Notes under the pieces: generated by a model
What the model saw: only the letters and a program-made list of their open reading frames with translations
Database searches by the model: none
What the model was told of the DNA's origin: nothing
In this document: piece by piece, positions 42,132-43,950 of the stretch
Layout: each line of letters begins with the position of its first letter
Numbering within the stretch: position 1 is the first letter of the stretch
Origin: a virus
Direction: 5' to 3' (one strand)
Length of the DNA stretch: 43,950 bases
IMG/VR virus record: IMGVR_UViG_3300030110_002295
Coordinates: 1 to 43,950 of that record
Translations under genes and position numbers: made by a program

Positions 42132-43950
42132 TTAAACTACTGTCCAGGTTGATATGTTTAATACTCTATATCTTATATTTAATCTCATATTACCATCACC
42201 CTGTGTTGGATTTATTCCTGGTGTACTTAATATCATAGCAGTATTATCTTGTAATAAGTGTCCAGAATATACTCCTGCGCCATCATTATTTCCTTGATAA
42301 ATATCTCCAGCACCATTTACAAATGATTGTTTAAACATTGCTTGGTATGTATCAGTATTACCTATAGATCCATCTGGACATACTATTAAATCACTAGTAT
42401 AATCATATACAACTGTATTATAATCATATTTGAAAGCTACACTTAATATTTCTATAACTGTTCCTACACCTTGAGCTGGTATTAAAACCTTTTTTACAGT
42501 TGATAATGTAGCCATTTCTGCGGGATCTACTGAAACACTTATCTCTTGAGATCCATCATTTAATTTTGTTATATCTTGCCATTGGATATTTGCACCGGTA
42601 GATGTTAAAACTTGGTTGCTTGTTCCCGCGCTACCGCTTGAATCTCTTAACTCATTATCCATTCTAACATTACTTTGGAAATAATTTAAGCCAAAGTATG
42701 AATTAGTACCACCACCTGTTCCAATAATATTATCAACTCCTGTTAGATTAGCATTTGATGTTATATTAACTTGAACTGCAGGGCTAAGCGCCACTGTATT
42801 AGAGTCGTCTGTTATAGAGCTATCTCCTAATACTATTCCACTTGGAGTCCATTTAGCAACTGTATTTAAAGTACCACTACCACTTAAACCCCCTGCTATT
42901 GCCGAGCCATTTATCCATTGTACCGTACCCGCACCAGTTGAAGATAATACTTGACCAGCTGCACCAGTGCTAACGAAAGCATCGGTTACTGATCCAGTAA
43001 TAGTTGTTTGATTTGTTAGATTTACAACACTGTTAAATGTGGTTGGTGAACCTGTAACAATACCTCCACCACCAGCTACTAATGTTATTCCAGCTGAGGT
43101 GCCTTCTAATGCTAGTGCGCCACCAGCAACCATAGCTATATTAGTACCATCATCGGTTGTTTGAGAATCACCTAAAGAACTAGGTCCTGTCCATTTGGTC
43201 ATTGTGTTTGGGGTACCAGCGCCAGAGAATGTAGTTGAATTGTCTATTTCTTGCCAAGTATTAGCACTAGAGAATATACACCAGTCACCAATTTGCCATG
43301 AATTAAATCCGTCTAAGTTAGTAGTTCCAGGTACATCTACTATATAATAGTATCCTTGTGTTCCTACGCCTGATGCTAAAGGTCCATCAACTGATGTATT
43401 AGCATTTGCGTCCCAGGTTCCTCTGTATTCTATACCAGCCGGTAAAGCATCTATCCATTCTACACCTGTAACAGTAGAAGATAGTATTTGACCCGCACCA
43501 CCTGGTGATCCAAGTCCACTAGAATCAATTAATTCTCCATAAACTCTTATTTTAGAGTAAGCATTAACTCTATTCACGTTGATAGATGTTAAATCACCAA
43601 AATCTACTTGGTTGTTAAAAGCACAAACACCGTTGTGAGATTCTAAATTGTTATGATCTTCTACTCCGTTTACAATAAAAGTACTATTTACGGTTAAAGT
43701 TTTACCAGCAAGAAATTCTGCGCTTTCAGTATGTGTAGTTAATGGAGCTGGTGTTGCTACTTGTTTAATGTATGAATCTCCTAACTGTTGGTTAGTTACC
43801 CATACTGGCATAGTTCCAGGTGTACCTGAACCAAAACCTAATAAAGCAAGTATGTAATCAGCAATGCCATTAACATTTATGTTTATTGTTGGATTACCCG
43901 TGACAGTCATGTCCGATGCGATTATTCGATCGGTTCCTTTTACTGTGGAG
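42132..43950 (-). CDS. large fibre protein, truncated at the window edge, with alternating A-B repeats
   Basis: An ATG at 43910 gives 592 residues, but the same frame stays open to the window edge (…KGTDRIIASD before that Met), so the true start is probably outside. Numbering from 43910: unit A, GTPxTMxxWxxxxxLGDS, occurs at 29-46, 232-249 and 346-364. Unit B, GQxLSSTxxGxxWxD, occurs near 139-154, 318-334 and 432-446. They alternate A-B-A-B-A-B. Residues 160-225 (YRGTWDANANTS … IGDWCIFSSANTWQEID) form a small beta-domain seen in many phage fibres, perhaps glycan-binding. The last 130 residues share FKYDYNTVVYDY (493-504) with the 188-residue fibre. A long adhesin shaft with a receptor-binding tip is likely. 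Confidence 0.65.
   Translation of the reverse strand, partial: STVKGTDRIIASDMTVTGNPTININVNGIADYILALLGFGSGTPGTMPVWVTNQQLGDSYIKQVATPAPLTTHTESAEFLAGKTLTVNSTFIVNGVEDHNNLESHNGVCAFNNQVDFGDLTSINVNRVNAYSKIRVYGELIDSSGLGSPGGAGQILSSTVTGVEWIDALPAGIEYRGTWDANANTSVDGPLASGVGTQGYYYIVDVPGTTNLDGFNSWQIGDWCIFSSANTWQEIDNSTTFSGAGTPNTMTKWTGPSSLGDSQTTDDGTNIAMVAGGALALEGTSAGITLVAGGGGIVTGSPTTFNSVVNLTNQTTITGSVTDAFVSTGAAGQVLSSTGAGTVQWINGSAIAGGLSGSGTLNTVAKWTPSGIVLGDSSITDDSNTVALSPAVQVNITSNANLTGVDNIIGTGGGTNSYFGLNYFQSNVRMDNELRDSSGSAGTSNQVLTSTGANIQWQDITKLNDGSQEISVSVDPAEMATLSTVKKVLIPAQGVGTVIEILSVAFKYDYNTVVYDYTSDLIVCPDGSIGNTDTYQAMFKQSFVNGAGDIYQGNNDGAGVYSGHLLQDNTAMILSTPGINPTQGDGNMRLNIRYRVLNISTWTVV

Noticed and set aside
1-43950. 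CRISPR array, insertion sequence, integrase or attachment site
   Set aside because: I saw no spaced direct repeats, transposase or recombinase motifs, or terminal inverted repeats; the protein-level repeats in fibres do not form a CRISPR-like array.

Overview
The window looks like a fragment of a tailed double-stranded DNA phage genome, most likely a podovirus-like phage of a Bacteroidota (flavobacterial) host. Every gene I accept is on the minus strand, packed with short gaps or small overlaps, and the DNA is strongly A+T-rich. The host guess rests on three things. Start codons are preceded by A/T-rich leaders with almost no Shine-Dalgarno sequence, as in Bacteroidota. One gene encodes an exported outer-membrane-type protein with a flavobacterial-style signal peptide. 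The terminase-portal-scaffold-capsid-connector-nozzle order and protein sizes recall crAss-like and marine Cellulophaga-type podoviruses; that relationship is an impression from family knowledge and was not tested. No polymerase, primase, helicase or integrase is present, and both window ends cut through open reading frames, so this is the late half of a larger genome.

In transcription order (right to left): (1) 43950-38016, a receptor-binding cluster of four fibre-like proteins. Three share a short N-terminal segment and two share a C-terminal domain; a glycosyltransferase-like gene and a 40-residue ORF are interspersed. (2) 37931-35349, a chaperonin operon: a small unknown gene, groEL, groES (reverse of the usual bacterial order, overlapping by 20 nt) and a winged-helix-like gene. 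A structured leader and a TATAAATA box lie just upstream. (3) 35376-32237, small virion-associated or hypothetical genes, including a spike-base-like protein and a GGTG-repeat fibre. (4) 32211-29888, a run of small genes: a short HExxH zincin, a holin-like membrane protein, a coiled-coil protein, a second and divergent tandem GroES-like protein, and a small helical protein before the terminase. (5) 29888-21714, packaging and head genes: TerL, portal, scaffold-like protein, major capsid protein and an unknown protein. Two candidate hairpin terminators follow the capsid gene and the unknown gene. (6) 21664-13104, connector and tail genes: two connector proteins, two nozzle-like proteins and a GNAT acetyltransferase. 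(7) 13100-1285, three likely internal or ejected virion proteins, ending in a 3096-residue giant with embedded zincin and HAD-type motifs. (8) 1281-1, an outer-membrane-type protein and a truncated ORF.

The most striking theme is folding. The phage carries its own GroEL, whose apical polypeptide-binding positions differ from those of bacterial GroEL, a canonical small GroES, and a second cochaperonin-like protein placed next to the packaging and capsid genes. My working hypothesis is a phage-dedicated chaperonin with two lids, one of them possibly specialised for capsid proteins as T4 gp31 is. The second theme is modular diversification of receptor-binding proteins around a shared N-terminal attachment segment. 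There is no gene-free stretch above 300 bases.
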